A DNA stretch of 64,000 nt from Bacteriovoracia bacterium (GCA_030431635.1 JAUIIL010000004.1:353829-417828); one strand, 5' to 3'; positions 18,545-28,061 are shown, counted from the stretch's first letter. Notes: a model not told the origin generated them from the sequence alone. Program-made: numbers and translations.

Positions 18545-19072
18545 ATGAAAGCATTTTTATCAGTTGTGATTTTTTTGGCAGGGTATCAGTCAAGCTCGCT
18601 GGCCGCTGTAGAGAGCTTCCTCAAACAAGGAAGCATTCACTTGTATGTGGTGGATAAAAAGTCTTCGGATTCTCAAGAAAAATTAAATGAAACAGTAAAA
18701 ACATTTCAAGTTCTTTATAAAGAGGATTTCTCCCTTTGTGAGATTCTCATTGAGGGGAAAAAAGTTCAAGAATGCATCCTTAGAAAATCTCCTTTTTTCT
18801 CCAATCTTGTTGTTTACTCTAGTCCTTTTAAAATTAAACTAGAACAGTTATTACCTAAGCTTTTTCCAGAGAACACGGTTGACGGAGCAACTGAAGGACA
18901 AGAGTTTTTTCTAGAAGACTTCTATATTGAAAAGTTCACTCATAGGTTTAATCATATTTATGCTTTAAGAGGGGATATTGAAGAGACCCTGACCTTTTAT
19001 CACAATTATGATGATAACAAATTATTAGTTGTGGACTTGGAACTAGAGGAATCGTTGGTACAAAAGGATTAA
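18545..19072 (+). CDS. Secreted protein of unknown function
   Basis: 175 residues with a signal peptide (hydrophobic 4-20, cleavage probably near SLAA). Two Cys (about residues 64 and 73) could form a disulphide. No family recognised. Own promoter upstream; its last four bases overlap the convergent GYF-domain gene. Confidence 0.6.
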   Translation: MKAFLSVVIFLAGYQSSSLAAVESFLKQGSIHLYVVDKKSSDSQEKLNETVKTFQVLYKEDFSLCEILIEGKKVQECILRKSPFFSNLVVYSSPFKIKLEQLLPKLFPENTVDGATEGQEFFLEDFYIEKFTHRFNHIYALRGDIEETLTFYHNYDDNKLLVVDLELEESLVQKD

Positions 19073-20325
19073 AAGTCACCGACTTCTTCGTCAAAGAACT
19101 CATCAGCATTGTCTTCTTCTTTTTGAACCTCTTCGACAAATTCTTCTTCTTTATCTTCATCGTAGTTGAGTTCATCAGTTTGAGCTTGGCCAGCTATTTT
19201 CTTCTTTGCTTTTTCTTCATTTTCAAAATCTTCAGGGTAAAGACCTTGAGGTCTGCCCTCATCTTCTTTTTCAATGTCTCCAGAACCAGCACTCGAGCGT
19301 GAAGCAGAGTGTGTATTTTGAATTTTACGTGCATTCCTAAACTCTTCTCTAAGTTGTTGCTGTTTTGAACGACGAACTCTTTGTATGGGGGCCCTTACTG
19401 GCTGGTTAACAGCTGCAGGTTCACGCTCAGCTTGGCCAAAAGAAAGGGATTTTTTATTTTCTCTATAATTTTTCTCTAAAGGAGTTTTCTTAACTTCTTT
19501 TTGAGAGAGAACCTGAGAGCCTATTTTTTCTTGACCATAATAAATATATCCTCCCAGCAAGGCCATCGCGACAAAGGCCAGGCTTGCAAGGGAAATAGCA
19601 ATATTTTTCTTTTTTGAGTTTTGACCACCTTCAGTTTCTAACTCTTGAATTGGTGGAGGAGGAAGATCAGCGCTTAGTTCTTCATTTTTTTCTTTAACAT
19701 GTGAATCAACTGGTGAGGTTTGTTCAATTTGTGGAACTAAACTTGCCTCTGGTCCATTGAAGGCCAAGGCAACCATTGCATCTTCTTTATCAATATTTTC
19801 TAATCGTTTTTGTGAATGCAGATAATCATTAACTTCGTTTTGTGAGCGCTCAAAACTCATGTCGCTAGGGGCCGGTGGAAGGACACTATCAGTGCGTCTT
19901 TCAAATTGAGCAAAGTGATAAACCTTCATCCACTTAATACCATCTTGAGAGATAAGATCGTTGAACAAAAGTTCATTGTTCTTAAGTTTTTGTTGGATTT
20001 CTTCTTCAGTAAATGGGCCTGCTTTTAAAGGGCCAACTAAAACGTGGTAGCCTTCAGTTGATTTTTTTTCTTGAAACGAGCGTCTTTGAAGTCTTGTGTG
20101 ATCAAAAAGTGGTTTCCATTTCATATCCTCAGAATTACAGGCCTCAAAATGAGTCATGAAAGCTGAATTTTTTAACATAAAATCCTTCAGCTCTTGCTCG
20201 GCAAATGGACCGTGCATGATCTCATCTTCTCTTAAAAACCACACTTGAGAATCAGGTAGAGTCGAGCGCTCCAGCTGCTCATCTGAAAGTGGTTCCAAGG
20301 TTAATTTAAATTCTGAAGGTGACAT
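19069..20325 (-). CDS. GYF_2-domain membrane protein
   Basis: 418 residues. Two GYF_2-type repeats at about 27-75 (VWFLREDEIMHGPF, then a later Trp) and about 92-140 (HVLVGPLKAGPFTEEEI, then IKWMKV) are followed by a Pro-rich linker and one transmembrane segment at about 245-265 (IAISLASLAFVAMALLGG). After it comes a long charged region ending in a very acidic tail rich in Glu and Asp. GYF_2 domains are thought to bind proline-rich peptides; with this topology the GYF repeats would be cytoplasmic and the acidic tail periplasmic. The partner is unknown. Confidence 0.7.
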   Translation of the reverse strand: MSPSEFKLTLEPLSDEQLERSTLPDSQVWFLREDEIMHGPFAEQELKDFMLKNSAFMTHFEACNSEDMKWKPLFDHTRLQRRSFQEKKSTEGYHVLVGPLKAGPFTEEEIQQKLKNNELLFNDLISQDGIKWMKVYHFAQFERRTDSVLPPAPSDMSFERSQNEVNDYLHSQKRLENIDKEDAMVALAFNGPEASLVPQIEQTSPVDSHVKEKNEELSADLPPPPIQELETEGGQNSKKKNIAISLASLAFVAMALLGGYIYYGQEKIGSQVLSQKEVKKTPLEKNYRENKKSLSFGQAEREPAAVNQPVRAPIQRVRRSKQQQLREEFRNARKIQNTHSASRSSAGSGDIEKEDEGRPQGLYPEDFENEEKAKKKIAGQAQTDELNYDEDKEEEFVEEVQKEEDNADEFFDEEVGDF

Positions 20326-20382
20326 AACTAACTACCTCTATTTGTCTCTACGTAAAAGATCTAAATAAACTTGAGTGAGGGC

Positions 20383-20411
20383 TTGTTTTTTCTCTGGCCA
20401 GGCAATATTTT
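20383..20411 (+). promoter_or_regulatory. Promoter of sufE-hemB
   Basis: TTGTTT (20383-20388) and TATTTT (20406-20411) with 17 bases between, 20 bases before the sufE ATG. Moderate match. Confidence 0.35.
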
Positions 20412-20430
20412 CCTGATATCTTAGAGTTCA

Positions 20431-20865
20431 ATGAATAGCGAGATAGAAGAACGTATAAATGAAGTTAAGCTACTGTTTTCACAACAAAAAAGTTGGGAAG
20501 ATCGCTACCGTGAGCTAATCAAATTAGGCAAATCTCTTCCTGGCCTGGATGAGCAAGAAAAGCAAGAGAAGTTTCGTATTAAAGGATGCCAGTCCCAGGT
20601 TTGGCTCGTGCCAGAATTTAGTGAAGGAAAAGTTTATTTCAAAGCCGATAGTGATGCCATGCTTGTTAAGGGAATCGTTGGTCTCTTAATTAAAGTTTAT
20701 AATGGAGTGGTTCCTAAGACCATTTTACAAAATCCTCCCCACTTTCTTAAAGAAGTGGGAATTACCGAGCATTTATCTATGAATCGCACCAATGGTTTGG
20801 CCGAAATGGTCAAGCAAATTCAACTTTATGCGACGGCCTTTAATGCTTTAGGAGCTTCAACGTGA
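20431..20865 (+). CDS. sufE: SufE family Fe-S cluster assembly protein
   Basis: 144 residues, full length for SufE, which takes sulphur from the SufS desulphurase through a conserved Cys. That Cys is in KGCQSQVW (about residue 53), and the family pattern LPGLDEQEK and later SMNRTNGLAEMV are present. Cytoplasmic. Its TGA overlaps the GTG start of hemB, so the two are coupled. No suf operon is seen in this window. Confidence 0.9.
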   Translation: MNSEIEERINEVKLLFSQQKSWEDRYRELIKLGKSLPGLDEQEKQEKFRIKGCQSQVWLVPEFSEGKVYFKADSDAMLVKGIVGLLIKVYNGVVPKTILQNPPHFLKEVGITEHLSMNRTNGLAEMVKQIQLYATAFNALGAST

Positions 20866-21836
20866 ACATCAGGCCAAGGCGCAATCGAAAAAATGCTTTC
20901 ATGCGCGATCTTGTTCAAGAGAACTCTCTAAATGTAAATGATCTGATTCAGCCCTTGTTCTTTCTTGAAGGGGAGAACAAGAAAGAAGAGATTGCTTCCA
21001 TGCCAGGACAATACCGCTTTAGTCTTGATTTACTCTTAGAAGAAGTGGCACGTTTACAAAATCTAGGTCTTAAATGCGTGAGTTTATTTCCAGCAATTGA
21101 GGAATCTCTTAAAACAAGTGATGCTCGTGAAGCCCTTAATCCGGAAGGACTCAACCAACGTGCTATTAGAGCAATCAAAAAACAATTTCCAGGCATGCTT
21201 GTTATGAGTGATATCGCTCTTGATCCTTACAATAGTGATGGACACGATGGACTAGTAGATAAAAATACCGGAGAAATCAAGAATGATGAAACTCTCGAAG
21301 TCCTCGCCCAAATGGCTTCTGTCCAAGCTGAAGCTGGTTCTGATATTTTAGGCCCTTCAGATATGATGGATGGAAGAGTGGCGGCCATTAGAAAAATACT
21401 AGATGAGAAAAAATTCTTTAATACTTCAATCATGTCCTATACGGCCAAATACGCTTCAAGCTTTTATGGCCCATTTAGGGACGCTCTTGATTCAGCTCCA
21501 AAAGCTGGGGATAAAAAGACGTACCAAATGAATTACGCCAACGCTCAAGAAGCGGTAAGAGAAGCGCTCTTAGATGAAGCCGAGGGAGCTGATATTCTTA
21601 TGGTTAAGCCAGGACTTAGTTATTTAGATATCATTGCAAAACTTAAAGAAAAAACAGCTCTTCCTATTGCGGCCTATAATGTAAGTGGAGAGTATGCGAT
21701 GATTAAAGCGGCTTGTGAGAAAGGCTGGCTTAATGAGGAGCAAATTATTATCGAGACTCTCACTTCTTTTAAAAGGGCCGGGGCCGATATTATTCTTACT
21801 TATTTTGCCGCTGATGCCGCTAAACTTTTAAATTAG
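20862..21836 (+). CDS. hemB: Porphobilinogen synthase (delta-aminolevulinic acid dehydratase)
   Basis: 324 residues, typical. It condenses two 5-aminolevulinate molecules in haem synthesis. The Schiff-base lysine regions are seen in SYTAKYASSFYGPFRDA and in DILMVKPGLSYLD. The metal site, Cys-rich in zinc enzymes, reads SDIALDPYNSDGHDG here, so this is the Cys-free type that depends on Mg2+ or K+. Start is GTG within the sufE stop. Confidence 0.96.
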   Translation: MNIRPRRNRKNAFMRDLVQENSLNVNDLIQPLFFLEGENKKEEIASMPGQYRFSLDLLLEEVARLQNLGLKCVSLFPAIEESLKTSDAREALNPEGLNQRAIRAIKKQFPGMLVMSDIALDPYNSDGHDGLVDKNTGEIKNDETLEVLAQMASVQAEAGSDILGPSDMMDGRVAAIRKILDEKKFFNTSIMSYTAKYASSFYGPFRDALDSAPKAGDKKTYQMNYANAQEAVREALLDEAEGADILMVKPGLSYLDIIAKLKEKTALPIAAYNVSGEYAMIKAACEKGWLNEEQIIIETLTSFKRAGADIILTYFAADAAKLLN

Positions 21837-21868
21837 TCTTATTAAAACTCTTAAGTTATGATTATTTC

Positions 21869-22924
21869 ATGCTTAATATCCTAGTGATTCGCCTTTCAAG
21901 TATGGGGGATGTTTTAATTCCCATGGGGCTTCTCAACCAAATTAAGGACATTCATCACAAGAGGGTGCGGTTAACTTATTTAACGAGTGAAGAATTTGCT
22001 CCTCTCATTCAAGAGGATAAGAATATAGATGAAGTGATGACCTTTCAAAGACGAGTTGAGCCTTTGAGTACTCTGCTGAAAAGAATTGAGAAAAAACATC
22101 AAGAGAAACCTTTTGATCTTATCCTCGACCTTCATAGCACAATGCGCTCCCTTCTTATTCGTTGGCGCTTCTTCAGTATTCCTAGACTTGTAGTGGATAA
22201 AAGAAGATTTGAGCGTTTTTTACTAACAAAGTTTAAAATTAATTTACTCAAAGGAGAGGATCACCAAGCGCAAAGACAGGTCAAAAGACTCATTCAGGAT
22301 TTTTCCTCTTATTTTCATTTACCAGAAAAGACTGAAAAAAAACAATTAAGCTCTTCAAGTTTTCTTTACCAAGAAAATAAAATCCCTAAGGAGATAGAGG
22401 AGAAAATAGAAGGATATAAACTTATTTGTTTTTTCCCTTCAGCTTCCTTTGAAACTAAACGCTGGCCAGTGGATTCTTTTAAAGCTTTGATAAGACAAAT
22501 GCTTAAAGACCAAGACTTCAATGAGTATAAATTTGCTATTTTAGCAGGACCAAAAGATGAGTTTTGTCGTGAGTTTGATGAACTTGCCCTGGAAAACAAA
22601 CGTGTTCTTAACCTTTTTGCCCAAACAAACTTAAAAGAGTCGGCCCAAATGACAAAGAGAGCAAGTGTTTGCGTTGGCAATGATACAGGTCTTTTACATA
22701 TTTCTGAAAGCGTTGGGACTCCAGTTGTAATGATCTTTGGTCCAACGAGTGAGTTCTATGGATTTGCCCCTTATTTAGAAAAATCAAAGTACCTCTCTCA
22801 CAGTTTATGGTGTAGGCCATGCTCGACAACAGGGAAGAAAAAATGTTTTCGCAGGGAGCCCTATTGCCTGACTCAAACAGCTCCTCGAGATGTCCTTCAA
22901 GCTATTAAAGAGGTCTTGCAATGA
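21869..22924 (+). CDS. Glycosyltransferase family 9 (ADP-heptose:LPS heptosyltransferase type)
   Basis: 351 residues with both GT-B halves. The N-terminus ILVIRLSSMGDVL is the family signature, and the C-terminal half has FFPSASFETKRWP and GNDTGLLHISESVGTPVVMIFGPT, the nucleotide-sugar site. Such enzymes add heptose to the LPS inner core. The next gene is a Kdo transferase and overlaps by four bases, which supports a core-LPS role. Whether it is heptosyltransferase I or II cannot be told. Confidence 0.88.
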   Translation: MLNILVIRLSSMGDVLIPMGLLNQIKDIHHKRVRLTYLTSEEFAPLIQEDKNIDEVMTFQRRVEPLSTLLKRIEKKHQEKPFDLILDLHSTMRSLLIRWRFFSIPRLVVDKRRFERFLLTKFKINLLKGEDHQAQRQVKRLIQDFSSYFHLPEKTEKKQLSSSSFLYQENKIPKEIEEKIEGYKLICFFPSASFETKRWPVDSFKALIRQMLKDQDFNEYKFAILAGPKDEFCREFDELALENKRVLNLFAQTNLKESAQMTKRASVCVGNDTGLLHISESVGTPVVMIFGPTSEFYGFAPYLEKSKYLSHSLWCRPCSTTGKKKCFRREPYCLTQTAPRDVLQAIKEVLQ

Positions 22925-24228
22925 TTTCTATTCACTATTTTTTGTATGAAATACTTCATTCTCTTCTTATTCCTATAAAGCTATTTTTTTTATTCACCAA
23001 TAAAAAAATTATGAAAAGAGTTTTGTTTGAAGGAATTAATAGAAAAGATACTTTCTCTAGGTCTTTTAAAAAAGACAAAATAAGAGCAGACTTTGCTTTT
23101 GAAGTCTCAAGTGAAGGAGAGTTTCAGCAAGTAAGAACTCTTGTTGAAGAGGTTTTAAGTAGAGGGAAGAAAGTAGAGCTGATTTATTGTTCTGAGAGTT
23201 TAGAAAGTACTATCGAAAAATTTAAAAACAACTATGACTTAAAACAGCTCAGAGCTTTAAGACTCCCACTTGTGACTAATCATTTTTTTAATAATATTGT
23301 GAACTGGACAACGGCCTCTACCATGATTTTGTGTCGTTATGATTTTTTCCCAGACCTCATTTATTACGGGAAGGTGAAGGCCCAGAAATTTATTTTAGTA
23401 GCGGCCACTTTAAAAAACGATAAGAACTCAAATTGGAATAATCTTGTCTATGAGAGTTTTGATTTAATTCTCACAACAACGAATAAAGATAAAAAACTTT
23501 TTGAGAAAAAAGTGAAAGCAAAAATGATAGAGTTTGATTTTCGTATTCTTAAAATAGCGCAGAGGCAAAAAGAGGGAGAGCTCTCTCTTCGCAAAAGTCT
23601 TAAAAACTTCTCAGAGTTAGAAAAAGTGATGAATCAAGTCAGTAAAGAAGCCCGTTTTATTTGTGGGAGTTTCTGGCCTCAAGAAGCTTTTTTGTTTGGA
23701 GACAATGAGTTAGTAGAGAAAATAAAGAAACGAGAGATACTCTCATTTATTGTGCCTCATAAGCTAGATGATGATCATATTGAGGAAATCATTAAAAGCA
23801 TAAAAGAATATTCGCATATTCCTGTTCATCTTTATAAAGATTCAGCTGTTAAGGACTTTTATGAGCGCTTTTCTCTAGAACCAGGTGTTATTATTGTTCA
23901 AGAGCGGGGAGTCTTAGTCGAGCTTTATCCTTTTTTCGAGCACGCATACGTTGGGGGTGGGTTTGGTCGCTCTGTTCACTCATTACTTGAGCCTTTTATT
24001 GGGGGTTGTCAGATTTATTGTGGGCCCAAAATTTATCGCTCAACTGAGTATGATGTTATTTTAGACAAAGATAGAACGAGGGCCCAGCTCATTAATGAGG
24101 AGACACCGATATCTACTTTTTTTCAAACAGAAAAGAGGCAAGTTTCCTCAAGTGACGTGAGCCAGGACTATGTGGAGCAAACAAAAGAAAAATTTGAGAA
24201 TGTTTTAAGTGAAATTGGATTAACATGA
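22921..24228 (+). CDS. waaA: 3-deoxy-D-manno-octulosonic acid (Kdo) transferase-like protein
   Basis: 435 residues. An N-terminal membrane-like segment (about 4-26) is followed by two Rossmann halves. Family features: the FEVSSEGEFQQ stretch near 60 (usual H-x-SxGE with Glu), IIVQERGVLVELY (usual phosphate-binding loop before the C-terminal helix), and YVGGGFGRSVHSLLEP, the Kdo-transferase nucleotide site. It transfers Kdo from CMP-Kdo to lipid A at the inner membrane. Divergent from E. coli WaaA. Overlaps the GT9 gene upstream and the gene at 24225 downstream by four bases each. Confidence 0.8.
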   Translation: MISIHYFLYEILHSLLIPIKLFFLFTNKKIMKRVLFEGINRKDTFSRSFKKDKIRADFAFEVSSEGEFQQVRTLVEEVLSRGKKVELIYCSESLESTIEKFKNNYDLKQLRALRLPLVTNHFFNNIVNWTTASTMILCRYDFFPDLIYYGKVKAQKFILVAATLKNDKNSNWNNLVYESFDLILTTTNKDKKLFEKKVKAKMIEFDFRILKIAQRQKEGELSLRKSLKNFSELEKVMNQVSKEARFICGSFWPQEAFLFGDNELVEKIKKREILSFIVPHKLDDDHIEEIIKSIKEYSHIPVHLYKDSAVKDFYERFSLEPGVIIVQERGVLVELYPFFEHAYVGGGFGRSVHSLLEPFIGGCQIYCGPKIYRSTEYDVILDKDRTRAQLINEETPISTFFQTEKRQVSSSDVSQDYVEQTKEKFENVLSEIGLT

Positions 24229-25616
24229 AATTAAAAAAAGATTTTGATAATATTGTCGTTGGGAAAAATTATTTGAGTCTTCTCATTTCTCTTTTTTTAC
24301 TTAAGAGAAATGAATCTGTTCTTCTTGTCGATGATAAAAGAGTTAGCTTAGGTCGAAGTTGGGGACACTCCTTTGGTGACATAGAAAGAGATTTCTTAGC
24401 TCTTATGGGAACGGAACTCCAACTTGAACCTCTCATTCATGTTGATCGTTATTTGAAAAGAAAACCTTATCTATTTAAGCTCGATGAAAGAAGTATCCTT
24501 CTTGGGAGGACACCTTTTGAAAACCTCAAGGAATTGATGAGAAAAATTCCTGAGGGGTTTCAAAAAGAAACCCTAGAGCTCTTTAATGAAAATAACCAAG
24601 CTGATTTTAATCGAAGTTGTGAGATTCTTTTTCATGATATAGCTCAAAGTTGTTTCAAAATTACTAAGCTAACTCAGTTTGATGAGTTTACCATCGATTC
24701 TACGATGAATAATTTGTACCGCAAAATCACAACGGGCTTTATTCATTCGCTCGAAAAAGGAACAGAAAAAGAGAAGCTTATTCTTAAGCAATTACTTTTT
24801 ATGTTTCAAGGAAAGTTTTTTTACTTCTTTACCAATACCTACTCACAGTTTGATCTTAAATTTCTTTTTACTCAAATGCTCTCTCCTAAGTATGAACTGG
24901 ATGAGGAGAAAATCAATCACGACTTAGAAAAAGCTCTTGCTGAAAAGAAGGGATGGTTAAAACACACCACAGTTCAGTACTGGCAATTTTATGAAAAAAA
25001 ACTGTGTAGTATTTTGCTCTCTAGTTATGAAGGAGTTGTGCACCCGAGAAAGACTTTCTTTGTAGGTAACCTAGGAAACCACGTTCCCTTTTATTATAAA
25101 TCAAAGTATAGAAAATTCAGTGATATTCAACTTGAACTCAATTATCAAACTCCCTTATTTAAAGAATATGAGGGGATGGAAATACTTTTAAGTTACTCAA
25201 AAAGAGTTGGTAGTGATTTTCCTTTTTGGGAAATCCAATTTCAATCTGCTCACTCTTGCTCATTTCGTTATCTCTACCCCAAACAAGATGGGGCCAAACC
25301 AGAGTTTTATTTTGAACAGGCCAAAAGTGACGTGCTTTTTGGTCTAAGTGAGCTTTTTGCTGAGTTCGATCCTGCTCAAATTGAGGGAGAGATTTTCATG
25401 GGAAGTGGGGGAGATGTGTGGAGTGAAGTTTTCTCTTACCGCATGGGAGAGTCAAAGCAAACTATTATAGACCAACTAGCGGAATCTCCAAGTGCAACTT
25501 TAATTAATAATGAAGACCATGAGTTTATTAAAACTATGGATTATTGGGGACCCACTAAAATTCAACCTTTGGGGTTGTTGAGCTTTTTAGTTGATGTCAA
25601 AAATTACTGCCTTTAG
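24225..25616 (+). CDS. Protein of unknown function, possible NAD(P)/FAD-binding fold
   Basis: 463 residues, no signal peptide. The N-terminus NIVVGKNYLSLLISLFLLKRNE, followed by VLLVDD, has the beta-alpha-beta shape of dinucleotide-binding proteins, but the GxGxxG glycines are mostly missing, so cofactor binding is doubtful. The rest matches nothing I recognise. It is co-translated with the Kdo transferase (ATGA overlap), which suggests a role in LPS or envelope assembly. Function unknown. Confidence 0.5.
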   Translation: MKLKKDFDNIVVGKNYLSLLISLFLLKRNESVLLVDDKRVSLGRSWGHSFGDIERDFLALMGTELQLEPLIHVDRYLKRKPYLFKLDERSILLGRTPFENLKELMRKIPEGFQKETLELFNENNQADFNRSCEILFHDIAQSCFKITKLTQFDEFTIDSTMNNLYRKITTGFIHSLEKGTEKEKLILKQLLFMFQGKFFYFFTNTYSQFDLKFLFTQMLSPKYELDEEKINHDLEKALAEKKGWLKHTTVQYWQFYEKKLCSILLSSYEGVVHPRKTFFVGNLGNHVPFYYKSKYRKFSDIQLELNYQTPLFKEYEGMEILLSYSKRVGSDFPFWEIQFQSAHSCSFRYLYPKQDGAKPEFYFEQAKSDVLFGLSELFAEFDPAQIEGEIFMGSGGDVWSEVFSYRMGESKQTIIDQLAESPSATLINNEDHEFIKTMDYWGPTKIQPLGLLSFLVDVKNYCL

Positions 25617-25646
25617 AACTCTTCTTTTCTCTCTTATAATAAAGAG

Positions 25647-25868
25647 ATGAAATTATCTCTCAAACAAAAAGGCCAGGCTTCTATTGAATATATATTAATG
25701 TTTGCCGTCGTTATTAGCGTAGGACTGGCGGTTCTGACTAATATCAGAGAGTATCTTCTTTCAAGTAATAATGGAGCGCTCACCCAAATGATACGCTCCT
25801 TTGATAATGTCTTTGGTGGTGAAGGCGGAGGAAACTTCGCTTTCAAACGCTTTAATTTAAGACGCTAG
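25647..25868 (+). CDS. Small pilin-like protein with class III-type signal (Flp/TadE-like)
   Basis: 73 residues. KQKGQASIEYILMFAVV at the N-terminus is the pattern of class III signal peptides: basic residues, Gly-Gln cleavage point, Glu five residues into the mature part, then a hydrophobic helix (about 13-36). A Gly-rich segment FGGEGGG follows. Such peptides are pilin or pseudopilin subunits. No prepilin peptidase or pilus motor gene is nearby, so it is an orphan here. Confidence 0.55.
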   Translation: MKLSLKQKGQASIEYILMFAVVISVGLAVLTNIREYLLSSNNGALTQMIRSFDNVFGGEGGGNFAFKRFNLRR

Positions 25869-25871
25869 TCC

Positions 25872-26678
25872 TTAGTCAAGAAATGAGACTTTCTCAATAT
25901 CAAATACCTTGTAATGTTCAAGTCCTACAGTGTCTTCAGTTAGGGATTTTCTTTGATAAAAAGCATCAAACTCTGCATGCCAAACTGAGCCAATCCAGTT
26001 CTCTCCAAGATCTATGGTGAAACCTTCGTTATTAAGTTCAAAAGAGTAATCATCCTTAGAGTGTCCAAAAAGTCCAATCCAGTCTCTATCGATTCGAACA
26101 ATTTTAAAAGATGAGACTTTAAGTACTGGCATAAGCATATAAGTAGTTCTTCCCCAGTTCTCTAAGTGTTTTAATTTTTCAAATTCACTACTAGTCATCT
26201 GAGAAGCGCTCAGATTTAATTGATTGAGCAGAGAAGAGAATTCAGCGCGAGCTGCTTTAAAAGAATTTAAAAGTTGCGTGTCTTTGATTTCATCACCTTG
26301 AATGATTTCCTTAATCTGCTCTTTTAATTGATTAACAAGCGGTACGAACTCACAATCATCATCTTCTGGACAAACAAATCCTTCTATTTTTAAGACAACA
26401 TCATTTTGCCATTTTGTTTTATCCATATAAACGCTGTTTAAGACATAATTACCGTTGGCGCTTTCTCCTTTAATACTTCCCTTTCCGAAGAAACCAAAAA
26501 GATTACCTTGAATTTCAAACTCACCACTAATTTCAGATGAGGATGAGATAAAATTTGCCATGCTCTTAAGAGAATCAACCATTTCATATTTTGCATGATA
26601 GGCCCTCTCTAAGAGTTCGTTGACTTCTCCTGCGAAACATAAAATTCCAGTTAAATAGGCGAGAAATAGTAATTTCAT
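25872..26678 (-). CDS. Secreted protein of unknown function
   Basis: About 268 residues from the ATG at 26678, which follows an AAGGAG ribosome binding site at nine bases; a TTG 18 bases upstream is not supported. Signal peptide at 1-16 (ending CFAG). The mature protein has two Cys close together (CPEDDDC) and mixed predicted strands. No family recognised. It is divergent from the outer-membrane protein at 26946. Confidence 0.55.
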   Translation of the reverse strand: MKLLFLAYLTGILCFAGEVNELLERAYHAKYEMVDSLKSMANFISSSSEISGEFEIQGNLFGFFGKGSIKGESANGNYVLNSVYMDKTKWQNDVVLKIEGFVCPEDDDCEFVPLVNQLKEQIKEIIQGDEIKDTQLLNSFKAARAEFSSLLNQLNLSASQMTSSEFEKLKHLENWGRTTYMLMPVLKVSSFKIVRIDRDWIGLFGHSKDDYSFELNNEGFTIDLGENWIGSVWHAEFDAFYQRKSLTEDTVGLEHYKVFDIEKVSFLD

Positions 26679-26785
26679 AAACGGTGGCTCCTTCAAAGAG
26701 TTTGAAATATGAATTTATATACAACGCGCCACAGTAAGATTCAATTTGTTTTGCTCACCGTGCAAAGATTATATCTACGTGATTT

Positions 26786-26819
26786 CAGTATCTTAAATTG
26801 TTTTCATGGTAGGATACTG
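26786..26819. repeat. Inverted repeat in the divergent promoter region
   Basis: CAGTATC (26786-26792) and GATACTG (26813-26819) are exact complements 20 bases apart, in the gap between the divergent genes at 26678 and 26946. A possible operator. The rest of this 267-base gap holds a TTGACA at 26829-26834 but no convincing partner -10. Confidence 0.25.
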
Positions 26820-26945
26820 TCAAAAGAATTGACATCATTTGTAAACTTTACGAATCAACTCTGTTTTTCTTTATCCAAATCCCGATCCTGTGTACTATTG
26901 GTGTGATTATTATGCAATGCGAAAATTACGCCGGAGGTTATTAAA

Positions 26946-28061
26946 ATGAAAGGCCACACTAAACTACTCAGTCTTCTTGTTCTGGTTGGAAGCTTTCATG
27001 TCTACGCTCAAAATCAACAAGTCGTTGTTGAGCAAACTAACGAAGCAGTTCTGAACTCTGCCCCAATTGATATCAATGGGTATGTTAAGGATAAACCTCG
27101 TGCAACTGACTCTGAGCTTGAGTACTTAAAGCAAGAGATTAATAAACAGCAAAATGAGCTCGAAATTAATAAAGAAAAAGAGAAAGGTTATAAAGAGCTT
27201 CAGAAAACAACTGAAAAGTTAGCAGATGCTACAGAAGAGTATTTAGAAGAGAAGAAAGAATCTCAAGCGGCCATTGATGCTTATAATGCAAAAATTAAGT
27301 GTCTGATGGAAGAGGGGCGTGACCCGAAAGAGTGCGACAAAGATAAAGCCGATGTTGTCAAAACGGCTCAAGCAGCCCCTGTCATCCAAAAAGAAGTAGC
27401 TCCGGAGCAAGAGAGTAATAAAATTCGAGTGATTCCATTCGCTGGTGTGACCAATTACTCTGCTCAAGGTTTTGTTAATATGGATTCAAACCAAAATATC
27501 GGTGTAAGAGCTGAGTCAGATGTAACAAGCTCGTTAACAATTGGTGTTGGGGTAGAATCACTTGAAGTGAATAACGTTGGAATTAACCCAAGCGTTATCA
27601 ACGCAGTTAACAACAGTGCCGGCTTTGGTTCGACTACAATTAATAACACTGGTTTAAACAGTGTGAGTTATAAGTCACTTGGATTAGAGGTTTATGGAAA
27701 GTACAACCTTATTAATAGAGAGCGTTTCAAAGTTTATGGTGGGCTTGGGCTAGCGTATAACCGTTCAACCCAAACTTTTAACGAAGGAAATCTTTTTGGT
27801 TTTCCAACACCAATGCTATTTAATGACTCAAATACTCTAGACTCAAACTTTGTTTCAGGTAGAGCTTTTGTTGGGACAAATATTTCTTTTGGTTCTAATT
27901 GGGGTGCTAACCTCGATGTTGGTTATGCCAGAGGTTTAAGAAATAATACGAATAATAATTATCTCATTGGAACTCGTCAGAGACTTCTTCAAGAGTTTGC
28001 TCGAAGCATCCAGAAGGCTGACGCAGTTTCTCTTCAAGCAGGTGTTAGTTACAGTTTTTAA
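26946..28061 (+). CDS. Outer-membrane beta-barrel protein with N-terminal coiled coil
   Basis: 371 residues: signal peptide (1-21, HVYA), a helical Lys/Glu/Gln-rich region at about 50-115 that should form a coiled coil, two Cys (about 118 and 128), then a C-terminal barrel domain of about 220 residues with alternating strands ending in an aromatic Phe (SLQAGVSYSF), the usual barrel end signal. The ATG follows CGGAGG. It is followed by a strong terminator, so it is its own transcription unit. Ligand or role unknown. Confidence 0.75.
   Translation: MKGHTKLLSLLVLVGSFHVYAQNQQVVVEQTNEAVLNSAPIDINGYVKDKPRATDSELEYLKQEINKQQNELEINKEKEKGYKELQKTTEKLADATEEYLEEKKESQAAIDAYNAKIKCLMEEGRDPKECDKDKADVVKTAQAAPVIQKEVAPEQESNKIRVIPFAGVTNYSAQGFVNMDSNQNIGVRAESDVTSSLTIGVGVESLEVNNVGINPSVINAVNNSAGFGSTTINNTGLNSVSYKSLGLEVYGKYNLINRERFKVYGGLGLAYNRSTQTFNEGNLFGFPTPMLFNDSNTLDSNFVSGRAFVGTNISFGSNWGANLDVGYARGLRNNTNNNYLIGTRQRLLQEFARSIQKADAVSLQAGVSYSF

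Noticed and set aside
26709..26906. 65-residue frame on the plus strand in the gap before the barrel protein
   Set aside because: No ribosome binding site, odd composition, and the region is better explained as the divergent promoter area with an inverted repeat.
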